From Ornithodoros turicata (lineage: Eukaryota > Arthropoda > Arachnida > Ixodida > Argasidae): a stretch of 64,000 nt of DNA. The notes beneath the pieces were generated by a model that was not told the origin of the DNA, searched no databases, and saw nothing but the letters and a program-made list of their open reading frames with translations. The position numbers and the translations under genes are program-made. The stretch spans positions 28,193,482-28,257,481 of the forward strand of contig NC_088205.1 of NCBI RefSeq assembly GCF_037126465.1, read 5' to 3'. Positions 44,474 to 54,574 of the stretch are shown in pieces (position 1 is the stretch's first letter; the number at the start of each line of letters is the position of its first letter).

Positions 44474-46050
44474 TAGTGATGGGCGATACTATCGAAACAT
44501 TCGATACTATCGATACTTTTTGACTATCGATTGTCCAACTATCGAGTGAACCGGAATATCGATAGTATCGCGATAGTTTTTCGGACTATCGATAGTATGG
44601 TGACTGGTGCGCCTGATGCGTCGGTTGTGCACTTCACTGAGCTTCACGTCGCTTAAGCCAAGCCAGTCCAGCACTTCGCTTCTGCCTGCAAACTTTTCAT
44701 ACTTTATTCAGTCCGAATTTAAAGTTTTAGCTTGTTCCTTTTGAAAATGACACTTTATGCGAAATTTGCGTTTCGCTCCTGTAAACAATCAATAGTTTGT
44801 TCACTCAGAATTTAAAATTTTAGCATGTTCCTCTCCAAAACGAAACCTTCTGAATTCGCGTTTCGCTCCTGCAAACTATCAATAGTTCGCTCAATCCGAT
44901 ATTATATTTTAGTTTTTCTCTAGCAAACTATCTGCACTTCGAATTTAAAATTTGAGCAGGTAACGAAACTTTCTGAATTCGCGTTTCGCTCCTGCAAATT
45001 ATCCATAGTTTATTTATTTCTAATTTATGATTTCAGCATGTTTCTTTTGAAAACGAAACCTCCTGAATTCACGTTTCGCTCCAGCAAACTATCAATAGTC
45101 CGCTCACTGCGAATTTAAAATTTTAGCAGTTTCTTTTAAGAACGAAACCTTCTGAATTCGCTTTTGTTCCTGGAAACTCTCAATAGTTTGTTCACTCAAA
45201 ATTTAAAATTTGAGCAGGTTTCTATTGAAAACTAAACTTTCTGACTTCGCGTTTCACTCCTGCAAACTCTCAATAGTTTGTTGACTACGAATTTAAAAAT
45301 TTACTCATGCTTCTTTAAAAAAACGTATGAGTTCGCGTTTCACTCATGCAAAGTATCGTTTAGTCACTCGCAATTTAAAAGTGAACATATTTCCATCGGG
45401 AACAAAACCGTATGAATTCTTGTTTTTCGCATGCAGTTCGACGATCGCGTTTCGCTCGTCATTGATAATTACCTCTCGCGGGGGGGGGGGGGGGGAAATA
45501 AAATATGAAGTTCACGAAATATGAACTATCGGAGTATACATCTACACACTTCTATAAAGTTGGCATTTCTGAGGAGGAATTAGTGGCCCTTAATTGTCAC
45601 AAACCCGTATTACTGTGATAGTAACATAAACTAGTAACAGTTTGACAGCGTATGCGGCTGCTCTGAATAATACTAACCATACGCATAGCGCACAACAACC
45701 CACGAAATCTCTTTTTCTGCTTTGTTGGCTTAAAAGCAGAGCAGAAGTTCCCGTCCGTTTTTCGGCTCCTTATATAATAGTTTTTTTTTTCTTTCGTGCT
45801 AACGGTGCGAAACTATTTGAAAGATATCTGCTGTGTAACTATAAATAAAGGTATTTGATTAGATTGATAAATAACTCGAAGCAGTGACTTCTACATTTTT
45901 GCAGCAAGCGGGTTTGGTATGTGTCCAGCTTACTATCGATAGGTGAAACCATCGATAGTTTTGAACAAAACTATCGATACTTAAATGAGTGGTCATCTCA
46001 ACCATCGATAGTACTATCGATAGTGTTTGGATGACTATCGCCCATCACTA
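44474..46050. mobile_element. hAT-type non-autonomous element, 8-bp duplication
   Basis: Ends TAGTGATGGGCGATA and TATCGCCCATCACTA (the left copy matches over 12-15 bp), flanked by CCTTCAAT at 44466-44473 and 46051-46058. Both ends carry arrays of the palindromic word CTATCGATAG. The interior is a minisatellite (44690-45420). No transposase. The GTGATGGGC-type terminus and 8-bp duplication fit hAT. Confidence 0.88.
44690..45420. repeat. minisatellite of about 90-bp units
   Basis: GCGTTTCGCTCCTGCAAACT, CAATAGTTTGTTCACT, AATTTAAAATTTTAGC and GAAACCTTCTGAATTC recur in this order about seven times with roughly 85-100-bp spacing, with indels and substitutions. Lies wholly inside the hAT-type element. 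Confidence 0.85.
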
Positions 46051-46529
46051 CCTTCAATTGTGCACATGTTCACTGTTTACGTTCTCTCTGATTCTTCTTT
46101 TTTTTTTTTTCTGTTCTTCCTTCCTCTTATTTCTATACCAGTTCTGCATACATCATAGGATCAAGCCAGAGTGTGCGATTCTTCAGCTTTAGTTTTGTGT
46201 TCACTCTAACCTTTTGTTCACTTTCACTTTTCTTTCACTTTTTGTGGCACTTTAAAATTAGTCTAGCAGTATGCGAAAGTAAGTTTGCATTTCAATTGTT
46301 TACTTATCTAGCTGGATTTATGTATCCTGTTTTGGTACCCTTGTCTTGACGAGAAAATTTACGCAGGTAAGGACATGCACCTGGCATAACGCGACAACGT
46401 TCCATTTAGACACAGCATGCGTAGACTGGACTCAAGATTGTATTGGGGATCATGAACTTCACGTTGCTTTTTCCATTGCAAGAACTAACTATGCTATGCT
46501 TGGTATGCTAACTAATTTTGCTATGTTGC

Positions 46530-46590
46530 GATAATGTATCGCCCGTGGCGATGAAACTACCCATTCATCATCTCACAATAAAGTTGTCGT
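46530..46590 (+). repeat. LINE 3'-end fragment
   Basis: CGTGGCGATGAAACTACCC, then CAATAAAGTTGTCGTTGTTG resembles the 3' terminus of the I-like LINE at 63880-63950 (GGCGATGAACCTCCCCAC, AATAAAGTTGTTGTTG). Confidence 0.65.
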
Positions 46591-46658
46591 TGTTGCTATG
46601 TTGTCTCATTTTCAAATGAGACAAGATCAAATATTTGAATTTCATAGTATATTTTTGA

Positions 46659-46878
46659 CATAAACAAAATACAGAAACCGACACTGAAGATTTTTGTTTA
46701 AGTTTAATTTGTACAAGCTTTCGCGTGGAGGTCCACGCTTCCTCAGGTACCTGAGGAAGCGTGGACCTCCACGCGAAAGCTTGTACAAATTAAACTTAAA
46801 CAAAAATCTTCAGTGTCGGTTTCTGTATTTTGTTTATGTGATCTACAGGACTTGACTCCCGTCTTCGTATACGATTCC
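46659..46878 (+). mobile_element. Penelope-like perfect palindrome, 12-bp duplication
   Basis: Flanked by GTATATTTTTGA at 46647-46658 and 46879-46890. Bases 46658-46839 form a perfect 182-bp palindrome centred on GGTACC at 46746-46751, followed by a 39-bp single-copy tail (46840-46878). Each arm carries CTGAGGA, a hairpin GCGTGG-ACCT-CCACGC and GAAA (46752-46778 on the plus strand), hammerhead-like. The architecture (head-to-head repeat, tail, 12-bp duplication) repeats that at 25573-25731 without sharing its sequence. Confidence 0.65.
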
Positions 46879-46898
46879 GTATATTTTTGAGTGAAACT

Positions 46899-47184
46899 TT
46901 TCTATGTTATTTTTTTATTTCCGTGTTAACGCCGCGAAGCAACTGTGGCTATGAGCGGCGTACAGACGTAGACGGATGGAGAGAGGACAGCAGGAAGGAG
47001 TGAGGGGTAAGTTTGCGTCCTGGGCCGACTTCAAGGGGAACTTTGCCGACATTCGTCTGGAAAGTCTTCGGAAAACCCAAGGAAAACCTCAGACAGCACA
47101 GCCGGTGACAGGATTCGAACCCGTGTCACCTCCCAGTCTCAGCATGGAAAGCGGTCATCTTAACCACTATGGAACGGGAGCTGG
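46899..47184 (-). mobile_element. tRNA-derived SINE with 13-bp target duplication
   Basis: Flanked by TTTGAGTGAAACT at 46886-46898 and 47185-47197. On the minus strand the head starts ACCAGCTCCCGTTCCATAGT. It has B box GGTTCGAATCC near 47113-47123, then a body sharing GTTTTCC and GGCCGACTT words with the SINE at 21788-22090. Its left duplication overlaps the right duplication of the palindrome at 46659-46878. Confidence 0.85.
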
Positions 47185-47197
47185 TTTGAGTGAAACT

Positions 47198-47975
47198 CTG
47201 TCTACTGCTTTCAAATTTACAGGTGGTCACCCATAAGAACGCTCCTATGATTAATTTTTCGAAACAGAAGTACATATAAGAAACGACGCTGAATTGCAAA
47301 TTCGTACCTCATTTTGCGTCAAACAACACGAAGGCAGATCAAAGCAGAACTTGCATAACACGCGTTTAGACTATGCGTCTTGTAACAAGTCATGCCTTTT
47401 CGGTTTGTTTTGCGATGGGACAGAATCTTGAGATACATGCGTCCATGTCATGGCAGGCTACGAAATGCTTTGCCACGCTTTACTTGTATCTGTAACCCCT
47501 GTAAAGGGGAAGCTGTTTGAGCGGCGTCTCCCATGGACCCGAGGAGGGCGAGAGCATTATAAGTTACTGGAAATCGTTATCCCAGTAACAGCCATTCCTT
47601 CAATATTCCTGATCAGCTAAAGACAATTGGAAGACATGCTGATAGACCGCACCAAGGGTGGACCCAGGATGTTTCTGATATAGGATGGGTCTGATATAGG
47701 ACAGCATGCTACATACACTAACTACGATCAATTAAGGCACATGGCTGCGACAGAAATTGAGATGGGGTCAGGAAAGACCCCCAGACCCTCTCCCTAGATC
47801 CGCCCCTAATCCGCACTGAATTATTCATCCTGGTGTTATATCACCAGGGCATAGCACATCGTCAGAGGCTAAGCAACGGGAAAAGACAGCACTAACAGCC
47901 AAGGTAAGCCCTTGTCTTTCCAACATTTTGAAGAAGTACCTTCTTGACTATGAGCGGGGCTTCTGTGACACCTAC
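47198..47975 (-). other. first intron of the SLC6-like gene, nothing recognised
   Basis: Begins at the GTAGGT donor at 47975. No feature supported in this part. Confidence 0.45.
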
Positions 47976-48099
47976 CGGTTCCCTGCTTGTACACGCTGAG
48001 CGGGAATTGGAAGAGATTTCCCAAACTGATGCAGCTGACCAGACAGATGGTGAAGAAGTCAGTCTTCTCGGACCAACGCAGGCGATCGAGTTCGACCAT
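47976..48099 (-). CDS. SLC6-like transporter, first coding exon (TM1)
   Basis: ATG at 48097-48099 (context AACCATGG), 41 codons plus one base, donor GTAGGT. An in-frame TAA lies 36 nt upstream, which supports this start unless an upstream exon exists. The peptide MVELDRLRWSEKTDFF, then TICLVSCISLGNLFQFPL and SVYKQGTG follows the family block R..W..K.DF.L...G...GLGN+WRFPY..Y.NGGG. The Na+-site Asn of GN is kept, but WRFPY is FQFPL: the Arg that forms the extracellular gate with a TM10 acidic residue is Gln. The product would be a 12-TM plasma-membrane carrier; substrate cannot be read. Confidence 0.85.
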
Positions 48100-48799
48100 G
48101 GTTCCTTCGGTGCTACCAGTCCAAAGCGAATTTTACGTGTGGCATGAGGCACGCGTGAGGCGATAATGACAATGGTTATGGTACTGAGTGAGTGCCAAGA
48201 GGAAGTGGCACGTTGCCCAAAGGGTAATGGTCACTGATCTCTATGTGTAAAGGCTGGATCGCGCATAGGAGAGGGGCTCGTGGGAGAGAGGTGCGGCAAC
48301 CGGAGGGCCCACTGGCTCCGGCTGCTCCCATAGGAAACAATGGGAAGCGATTTGATTTGGAGTATTTATTGCGCTTTAAACGCTCCCCATTGCTGATTAG
48401 CACGCATCTTTCGTAGGAATCAGTGTGCTGATGTATTCCAAACGTGCTTCAGCCGTGTTCCTGTAGTTTTTAATGGTAATTGCCTTCTTTTTCTTCTCCG
48501 CTGTCTGTACTCCGAATAGGGGGTCGTAAGTGTCGTGCACGGGGAGCATACGCATGAAGGTGAATTAGGTGAATGTCAACTTATAAAATTAATTATTTTT
48601 GCTCAGAAAGGTTTCACGCTGTTTGCTATTGTAAGGTACTTCCGTTTTTATATTTTTTGTTTGTTTTCGTTTGTTCGGTTTTCGTGTGGTGTTCCACGGT
48701 TCTGGTTTGTTATTGTATGGTTTGGTGCTGTATGGGTCTCGTTTGACTTTTTCCATTATCGTATTATGTTCTACGAGTGTCCATGTGTGTGTTCTACAG
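48100..48799. other. 5' flank of the SLC6-like gene
   Basis: No TATA box or upstream exon could be supported. A word at 48235-48275 (AGGCTGGATCGCGCATAGG) is shared with 55790-55810, suggesting a decayed repeat. Confidence 0.4.
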
Positions 48800-48925
48800 T
48801 AAGACCTCGACCCTTATTGTGAAGGGGCTCATTATTTTATTCACCACATCACCACCAGCAATGGGGTGGAATATAGCCCCTGACGATGAAACTCCCCACT
48901 CCTTATCTTAAAATAACATTATTGT
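48800..48925 (+). repeat. LINE 3'-end fragment
   Basis: GACCCTTATTGTGAAGGGGC, CAGCAATGGGGTGGAATA and GACGATGAAACTCCCCAC match the 3' UTR of the LINE at 63841-63950, ending with AAAATAACATTATTG. Only the last ~120 bp are present, a typical dead-on-arrival copy. Confidence 0.8.
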
Positions 48926-49000
48926 CACGAGTGCGTTGCAGTTGTTCAGCTGCCAGCGTATTTCATTACAGAAATTCGAAGCGCTGTGCACGAAGAGCAT

Positions 49001-49660
49001 TGTCAGGCACAGCTCCGTGGCCCCAAAGCTGCACGCTTTAGTTGTTTGTATGTCGCTTCCGATATACTCCAGTGTATTGTTTACGCTGCGTATTTGTCCT
49101 ATTATGCGACACGAAGACACGAAGCCAGGCCGACCTTCAGTGGCACCAACCTTGTGGAAGAAAAGGCAGACGTCCTTCCCGACGGTCTTTGTTACAGAGA
49201 TTTGTGGACGCTGCCCTTGATACCGGGCCAGCCTCCTAATCCTTTAAGTGGTTTTCGTGGAACTTTGACGTGAGAATTAGGTTGGGGTCTCGTAACTATT
49301 GAATCCGTGTGTATGTTTGTATGTGCCTATACGAGGCTCGGGAGAGGATGCAGTAACGCTTTGATTTGTTGTACTAATTAACGACTGCGAATCAGTCGTT
49401 CTGGAGAGAGTGTGATTACCGCTGATTGGTGGTACAAGTTTTGGGATGGACCCTAATATTTTGTGCTTTAAAAAGACTTGGTGTTTTTGTTTGAATTTTA
49501 ATTAATGTCTGACCCACGGAAAAATCATCTTGTATGAAGGACCGTCCTGGTCCTATGTAAATAAATGTACATAGTCACCGCTTCGTCGCTCAAGTTCTTT
49601 GCAAGGTGTCCGACGCAAGAAAAGGAACCAACGTTTTCCCAAGAAGGGGAAAAACCAACT
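49001..49660 (+). repeat. 5' LTR
   Basis: Starts TGTCAGGCAC and ends AAACCAACT; direct repeat of 54585-55244. An AATAAA polyadenylation signal is at 49560-49565. Differences from the 3' LTR were seen near 49335, 49470, 49568, 49619 and 49653. Confidence 0.93.
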
Positions 49661-49676
49661 GGCGCAGTCGACAGGA
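49660..49676 (+). promoter_or_regulatory. primer-binding site, tRNA-Ser type
   Basis: TGGCGCAGTCGACAGGA begins with the last T of the LTR and is complementary to a tRNA 3' end reading TCCTGTCGACTGCGCCA. This is like the Ser-primed sites of 17.6/297-type Gypsy elements, which also overlap the LTR by one base. Confidence 0.75.
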
Positions 49677-49988
49677 TTGCGGCTGGACTTTCTGCAAGGA
49701 TGGATGGTGAGCTGCATTGAAGAGGACTATGCTGCATCGCCGTGGGACACAAAGACGAACCGTGCTGGCTTCGGGTGTGCCGTCTAGGACCATCGGGGTT
49801 TACATCTGCCGCATCGCCATCGGACGATCCGTCGCTACCACTCGGAAGGACGCCGAATAGAAAGTCTCACAGAGGAGAAACGTCGCGGAACGCAGCAAGG
49901 TTGTCGCACCGTCGTTGGGATTGCTGTTTCTACCCAGAGGAGTGAAAAGGTTCACAGGTGGGTGCCTCTATTCGTTACGGACTTTATC

Positions 49989-50012
49989 ATGAGTGATGAC
50001 CGGAGGGTATAA
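49989..50012 (+). promoter_or_regulatory. 7-codon upstream ORF overlapping the gag start
   Basis: ATG at 49989 opens a seven-codon frame that ends in TAA at 50010-50012, overlapping the gag-pol ATG at 49996 in another frame. It could dampen gag-pol initiation (inference). Confidence 0.4.
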
Positions 50013-53000
50013 CTTACGAAGTAGAGGTAAAGGTAACGAATTGAGAATGGAGGATCAGCAGAAAGAGTCCCAGGTGGTGGTGGTTGCGGAGACGGCTCCT
50101 AGTGAGGCTAGTTCTATGACGTCAGGGAGTGAGGAGATGAGATTGATGGAGATGAGGATTAAGCTAGCCGAGATTGAAATGCAGCGCCAGCAGCTGGTAG
50201 TAGAATCACAGCGTCTAGCTTTGGAAGGAGCCAGTGCCCATCGGGGTACGACGGTCACTAGTGGGGAGGAAGATAGAATGCTCAAATTTGCAAATTTGTT
50301 GAAGGGCGTACTTTCGCCAATGCCGACTCAGGAGTCGCTCGTGCCCGGGTGGTTTGAGGACGTGGAAGCCACTCTAGAAGCATATAATGTGCCTAAAGAA
50401 TGGCGGGCCGGTTTGGTGCTGCCGCTGCTTAGCGAGAGAGCAAGAGCGTTACTGACAAGACTGTCTTCGGTAGAGAGAACGCAGTACGATAAATTGAAGT
50501 CCAAAATTCTTGAGGGCCTGCGACTATCGACGGCTGAGTACAGACATCTCTTCCTGCAATCCAGGCGAAGTGGCAAGGAAACCTGGGATCAGTTTGCCGT
50601 AAGGATAGAAAACTATCTGAGTTATTACCTGCGCAGCTGTAATGTGAAAAGCATGGAAGAGCTGCAACAGTTGATGGTAGTGGACCGTTTGAAGGAATGC
50701 CTAACCCCAGAAGCGCGGGCGCATATAATCCTTAATGGTGGTGAAGGTCTTTTGAAGCCCAGCGACCTGGCAAAGATGGCTGAGAATTTTGATGAAAGTC
50801 TCAAGTGCAAAACGAATAGTAGCGGAAACACTGTTCCTAATAAGCATCGTGAGACTGTCAGTAGCAAAGCTAAATTGGACAGCAGCTTGAGACCTAACAC
50901 GTCTCACGCGGGAGCGAGACCCAAGAAGGGGGGTTGTTATGGGCGCCATTCCCCTGATCATATTCTGAAGGACTGCCCGCAACGAAAAAAAGAACCGAAA
51001 GCGCAAACAAATGCAGTCAGTGTAGCTACTGTGCCGGAGGACAATGTGTTGGTTGCACGAGTAGCTGTACCTATAGCAGATAGGAAATTAAGCCACGAGC
51101 CGGCAGACGGTAGTGACAAGCTGCACTTTAATAAGCTACAGGAGGTGCAACTAAAAAATAGTGGCAGCACGTTCACTGCATATGTGGACTCGGGAGCGGA
51201 GATATCAGTGATAAAGAGGTCATCGGTGAGCAAATATGATACATCTGGATCTACGTTAAAACTAATAGGCGCGTTTGGAGAAGTAAAAACGGCCGAGTTG
51301 GCATACGTACCTCTCAGATTGGTTATGAGCACCACATATGTATCGTCGGAACAAGCCGATCCCGTCTTCCTGTGTGCATTAGTTGACAGATTAGCTGAGG
51401 GCACCACTGCGCTAATAACATATGATGTGTATGAGCAGCTTCGGCGTACGTTTGATCCATCCGTTACCCCTAATGAAGGAGAATGTGTGAAAGATGATAC
51501 AGTAGTCAGGGATACTCTGTTAACAGAAGTAGACGATATAAACTCTGATGAGGAAGACAACGGACTTGTCGAAGAGGATGACCTGGCACCGCGCATCTCT
51601 AGCTTGCAAGTGGTACAGAGTCGGAACACCGAAAGGCAGGGTAGTCGGGCGGAGTTCATAGAACTACAAAAGAATGACCCAACGTTAGCGGACGCATGGG
51701 ATCAAGCGCATGAGGGAACGCATGGTATGACGATCATAGATGGCCTACTTTATCATCAGGACAGCATAAACGGCCACACTTGTAAACAACTAGTCCTACC
51801 GGAGGAAAAGCGCGCAGAAGTCTTGCAGTTAGCGCACGACATACCGTGGGCTGGGCACCTGTCACAGAAAAAGACTTTGCAGCGAATAAAGGGCTCCTTC
51901 TACTGGCCTGGAATTAGTGGAGAGGTAAAGCGCTATTGTCAAAGCTGCCATGGTTGCCAAATTAAGTCTCCTGCTCGATGGTCGGACAAAGCACCGATAA
52001 CACCGATTGCACGACCTAGCGTACGTTTCCAAGTAGTTAATATGGACTGCATAGGACCAATAGATCCGCCGTCGTCTAAGGAACATAAGTATGCGCTTTG
52101 TGTAGTCGATCTTTGTACTCGGTGGCCCGAGGTAGTATGCTTGCGAACACTGACGGCCAAGGCTGTATGTTGTGCTCTACTTGAAATCTTCGCACGGTTA
52201 GGCGTACCCGAAATCATATGCTGCGATAACGGAACGAACTTTACAGCAAAGCTCACAAGGGAGTTTCTAGAGCGAATGGGATCCACACCCAGATTTTCTA
52301 CCCCTGACCACCCTCAGAGTAACGGCTTAGTTGAGCGGTGGAACGGGACGTTTAAATCCATGCTGTTCCACGTAGTTGAGGAATACGGTAGAGACTGGGA
52401 TAAACACGTGCCTTTCTTACTGTGGGCGTACCGGGAGGTCCCTAATGTAACAACGGGGGAGTCCCCATTTGAAATGATGTACGGAAGATCTCCGAATGGG
52501 CCGCTGTCTATACTACAAAAGACCTGGACGGAAGACTGGACCGTTCCAAATGAGCTGAACAAACCGGCCAGTGAGTACTTAGCAGAACTCCGGCATAAGA
52601 TCAATGTCGCTGATGAAAGAGCACGCGCGGCAGTCGCCGAGAGTCAGGAACGGAGTATCAGGCACTACAACCTACGCACTAGGGATAAACAGTTTTCTGA
52701 CGGTGATCAAGTTATTTGGTTTGACGACAACAATGGGGACAAACTAAGACCGAAGTGGACAGGTCCCGCGACGATCCTCGAGCGCACGCGGCCATACTCG
52801 TATCTGATTGAGTTTGAAGATGGTAACCGAAAAACTGTGCACGCTAACAAACTCAGGCCATACTATGCAAAAGCGAACACGGTAGGCGTTATCTTTGACG
52901 AGGATAATGATTTTGGGAAAGTAGAATGGGTTCCTAGAAGAGAAAATGGGCGTCAGGAGCTAACGCTGACTACAGATGACTTGACTCATCAGCAATTGGA

Positions 53001-54384
53001 AGAACTAAGGTCAGTTATCAACAAGTACAAAGATGTCTTTGGGCAGACCCCAGGAAGATGTAAAATAGGATACCATTCAATCAATGTTAAGACCGGTGCA
53101 GAACCGCAGAAGGCCTATCCTTATCGAATACCAATGGCACTTCGGAAGGAGGTAGAGAAGCAGATTCATGAACTGCTGGAGTGGGGCTTAATCTATCCCG
53201 TTGAAAGCAAATATGCACATCCGATCGTGTGTGTATCCAAAAAGGACGGGAGAATGCGTCTATGTGTTGATTATAGGAAATTAAATGCCATCACCGAACC
53301 CGATGCTTTTCCTATGAGTCAAGCTAATGAAATTCTCTGTCAAGTAGCTGGAGCAAAATTCATAACCGTCATTGATATGCTGAGAGGCTACTGGCAAATT
53401 CCTTTGGAGAAGAACGCAGAACACTGCACAGCTTTTGTAACGCATCAAGGACAGTACGCTTGGCGCGTAATGCCGTACGGACTAAGGAATTCCGCCTCCA
53501 CGTTCCAAAGAGTCGTTAATGAAGTTTTGTTACCTCATCGTGATTACGCATGCGCCTACATTGACGATGTTGCTATATTCTCAGAGACATGGGAAGACCA
53601 TATACGGCATCTTGGCAAGGTACTTAACGCAGTAGCAGATGCTGGTTTAACTATAAATGTAACGAAGTGTAAATTTGCACAGAAACAAGTGCACTTCTTG
53701 GGACATGTGGTTGGGTCTGGCACTCATGCACCCGACACTGGTCGGATCAAAGCAATAGAAGAAATTGCTAGACCTGAGACAAAAAAGGATCTACGAAGTT
53801 TCTTAGGCCTATGCAATTATTACAGAGATTATGTGCCAAACTTCTCGGGGGTGGTGTTACCTTTAACGCAGTTAACCTGTAAGCGTATACCGCAAAAACT
53901 ACCTTGGACCACAGAAGCAGAAAAGGCATTCTGTGAAGTCAAGAGGTGTTTGGCTAGTGCGTCTCTACTTTACGCTCCTGATCCCGGAAAGGGCTACCTT
54001 CTTGCCACCGATGCCTCTGATTACGCAGTAGGGGCATGTTTGTCACAATTGGCGGATGATGGGAAAGAACACCCTATTGCTTTCTTGAGCAGAAAGCTGT
54101 CTCCAACCCAGACCCGCTGGGCAACCATAGAACGAGAAGCGTTCGCTATTATCTGGGCGCTGCAGCGACTAGAGACGTGGCTGTTTGGTGCTATGATCAC
54201 CATAATAACAGATCATAACCCGTTGAAGTACTTGACGCTAACGACACCACACAGTGCTCGGCTGACGCGATGGGCCCTGGCTCTACAAAAGTTCAACGTC
54301 ACTATCGTTCATAAACAGGGAACATTAAATGCCAACGCGGACGCCCTGTCCAGACTGACAACCGCCACTGAGTGCTCTACTTAG
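49996..54384 (+). CDS. Gag-Pol polyprotein, order Gag-PR-INT-RT-RH
   Basis: 1462 aa from ATG 49996 (a GTG lies just before it). Gag: coiled stretch about 45-75 and a retrotransposon-gag region about 105-250. A zinc knuckle at C314-C327 has Arg at 317 in place of the second Cys. Protease: DSGAE at 398. Integrase: HHCC finger (H614, H621, C651, C654), then catalytic D684, D744, E780 (spacing 59 and 35) and a GPY/F-like WTGPATI. RT: YPYRIP, DYRKLN, IDMLRGYWQIP (D1127) and YIDDV (D1190/D1191). RNase H: TDASD (D1339), EREAF (E1381), TDHNPL (D1406). Gag and Pol share one frame with no stop or shift, so Gag excess must come from another mechanism. All catalytic residues are present. Confidence 0.95.
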   Translation: MTGGYNLRSRGKGNELRMEDQQKESQVVVVAETAPSEASSMTSGSEEMRLMEMRIKLAEIEMQRQQLVVESQRLALEGASAHRGTTVTSGEEDRMLKFANLLKGVLSPMPTQESLVPGWFEDVEATLEAYNVPKEWRAGLVLPLLSERARALLTRLSSVERTQYDKLKSKILEGLRLSTAEYRHLFLQSRRSGKETWDQFAVRIENYLSYYLRSCNVKSMEELQQLMVVDRLKECLTPEARAHIILNGGEGLLKPSDLAKMAENFDESLKCKTNSSGNTVPNKHRETVSSKAKLDSSLRPNTSHAGARPKKGGCYGRHSPDHILKDCPQRKKEPKAQTNAVSVATVPEDNVLVARVAVPIADRKLSHEPADGSDKLHFNKLQEVQLKNSGSTFTAYVDSGAEISVIKRSSVSKYDTSGSTLKLIGAFGEVKTAELAYVPLRLVMSTTYVSSEQADPVFLCALVDRLAEGTTALITYDVYEQLRRTFDPSVTPNEGECVKDDTVVRDTLLTEVDDINSDEEDNGLVEEDDLAPRISSLQVVQSRNTERQGSRAEFIELQKNDPTLADAWDQAHEGTHGMTIIDGLLYHQDSINGHTCKQLVLPEEKRAEVLQLAHDIPWAGHLSQKKTLQRIKGSFYWPGISGEVKRYCQSCHGCQIKSPARWSDKAPITPIARPSVRFQVVNMDCIGPIDPPSSKEHKYALCVVDLCTRWPEVVCLRTLTAKAVCCALLEIFARLGVPEIICCDNGTNFTAKLTREFLERMGSTPRFSTPDHPQSNGLVERWNGTFKSMLFHVVEEYGRDWDKHVPFLLWAYREVPNVTTGESPFEMMYGRSPNGPLSILQKTWTEDWTVPNELNKPASEYLAELRHKINVADERARAAVAESQERSIRHYNLRTRDKQFSDGDQVIWFDDNNGDKLRPKWTGPATILERTRPYSYLIEFEDGNRKTVHANKLRPYYAKANTVGVIFDEDNDFGKVEWVPRRENGRQELTLTTDDLTHQQLEELRSVINKYKDVFGQTPGRCKIGYHSINVKTGAEPQKAYPYRIPMALRKEVEKQIHELLEWGLIYPVESKYAHPIVCVSKKDGRMRLCVDYRKLNAITEPDAFPMSQANEILCQVAGAKFITVIDMLRGYWQIPLEKNAEHCTAFVTHQGQYAWRVMPYGLRNSASTFQRVVNEVLLPHRDYACAYIDDVAIFSETWEDHIRHLGKVLNAVADAGLTINVTKCKFAQKQVHFLGHVVGSGTHAPDTGRIKAIEEIARPETKKDLRSFLGLCNYYRDYVPNFSGVVLPLTQLTCKRIPQKLPWTTEAEKAFCEVKRCLASASLLYAPDPGKGYLLATDASDYAVGACLSQLADDGKEHPIAFLSRKLSPTQTRWATIEREAFAIIWALQRLETWLFGAMITIITDHNPLKYLTLTTPHSARLTRWALALQKFNVTIVHKQGTLNANADALSRLTTATECST

Positions 54385-54574
54385 TACATTGCTAGCTCAG
54401 GTTTATATTTGAACGTGCAACTCCGGTCATGACAAATGATGAGTCTCGACGATGAGGCACCTTGAGTCATGTGAACGGACTGAACTGTAGCCGATTGTGA
54501 ACTCTGCTCCGAAGTTGCAGCTGTGCTCTGTATTTAATTGTGCTGCATTTTATTATAAGATATGCATCACACTT

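Noticed and set aside
44690..45420. CRISPR-like array
   Set aside because: Units are contiguous, degenerate and AT-rich with no unique spacers; eukaryotic minisatellite inside an hAT element.
49993..49995. GTG as the gag-pol start
   Set aside because: Eukaryotic initiation favours the ATG three bases later at 49996.
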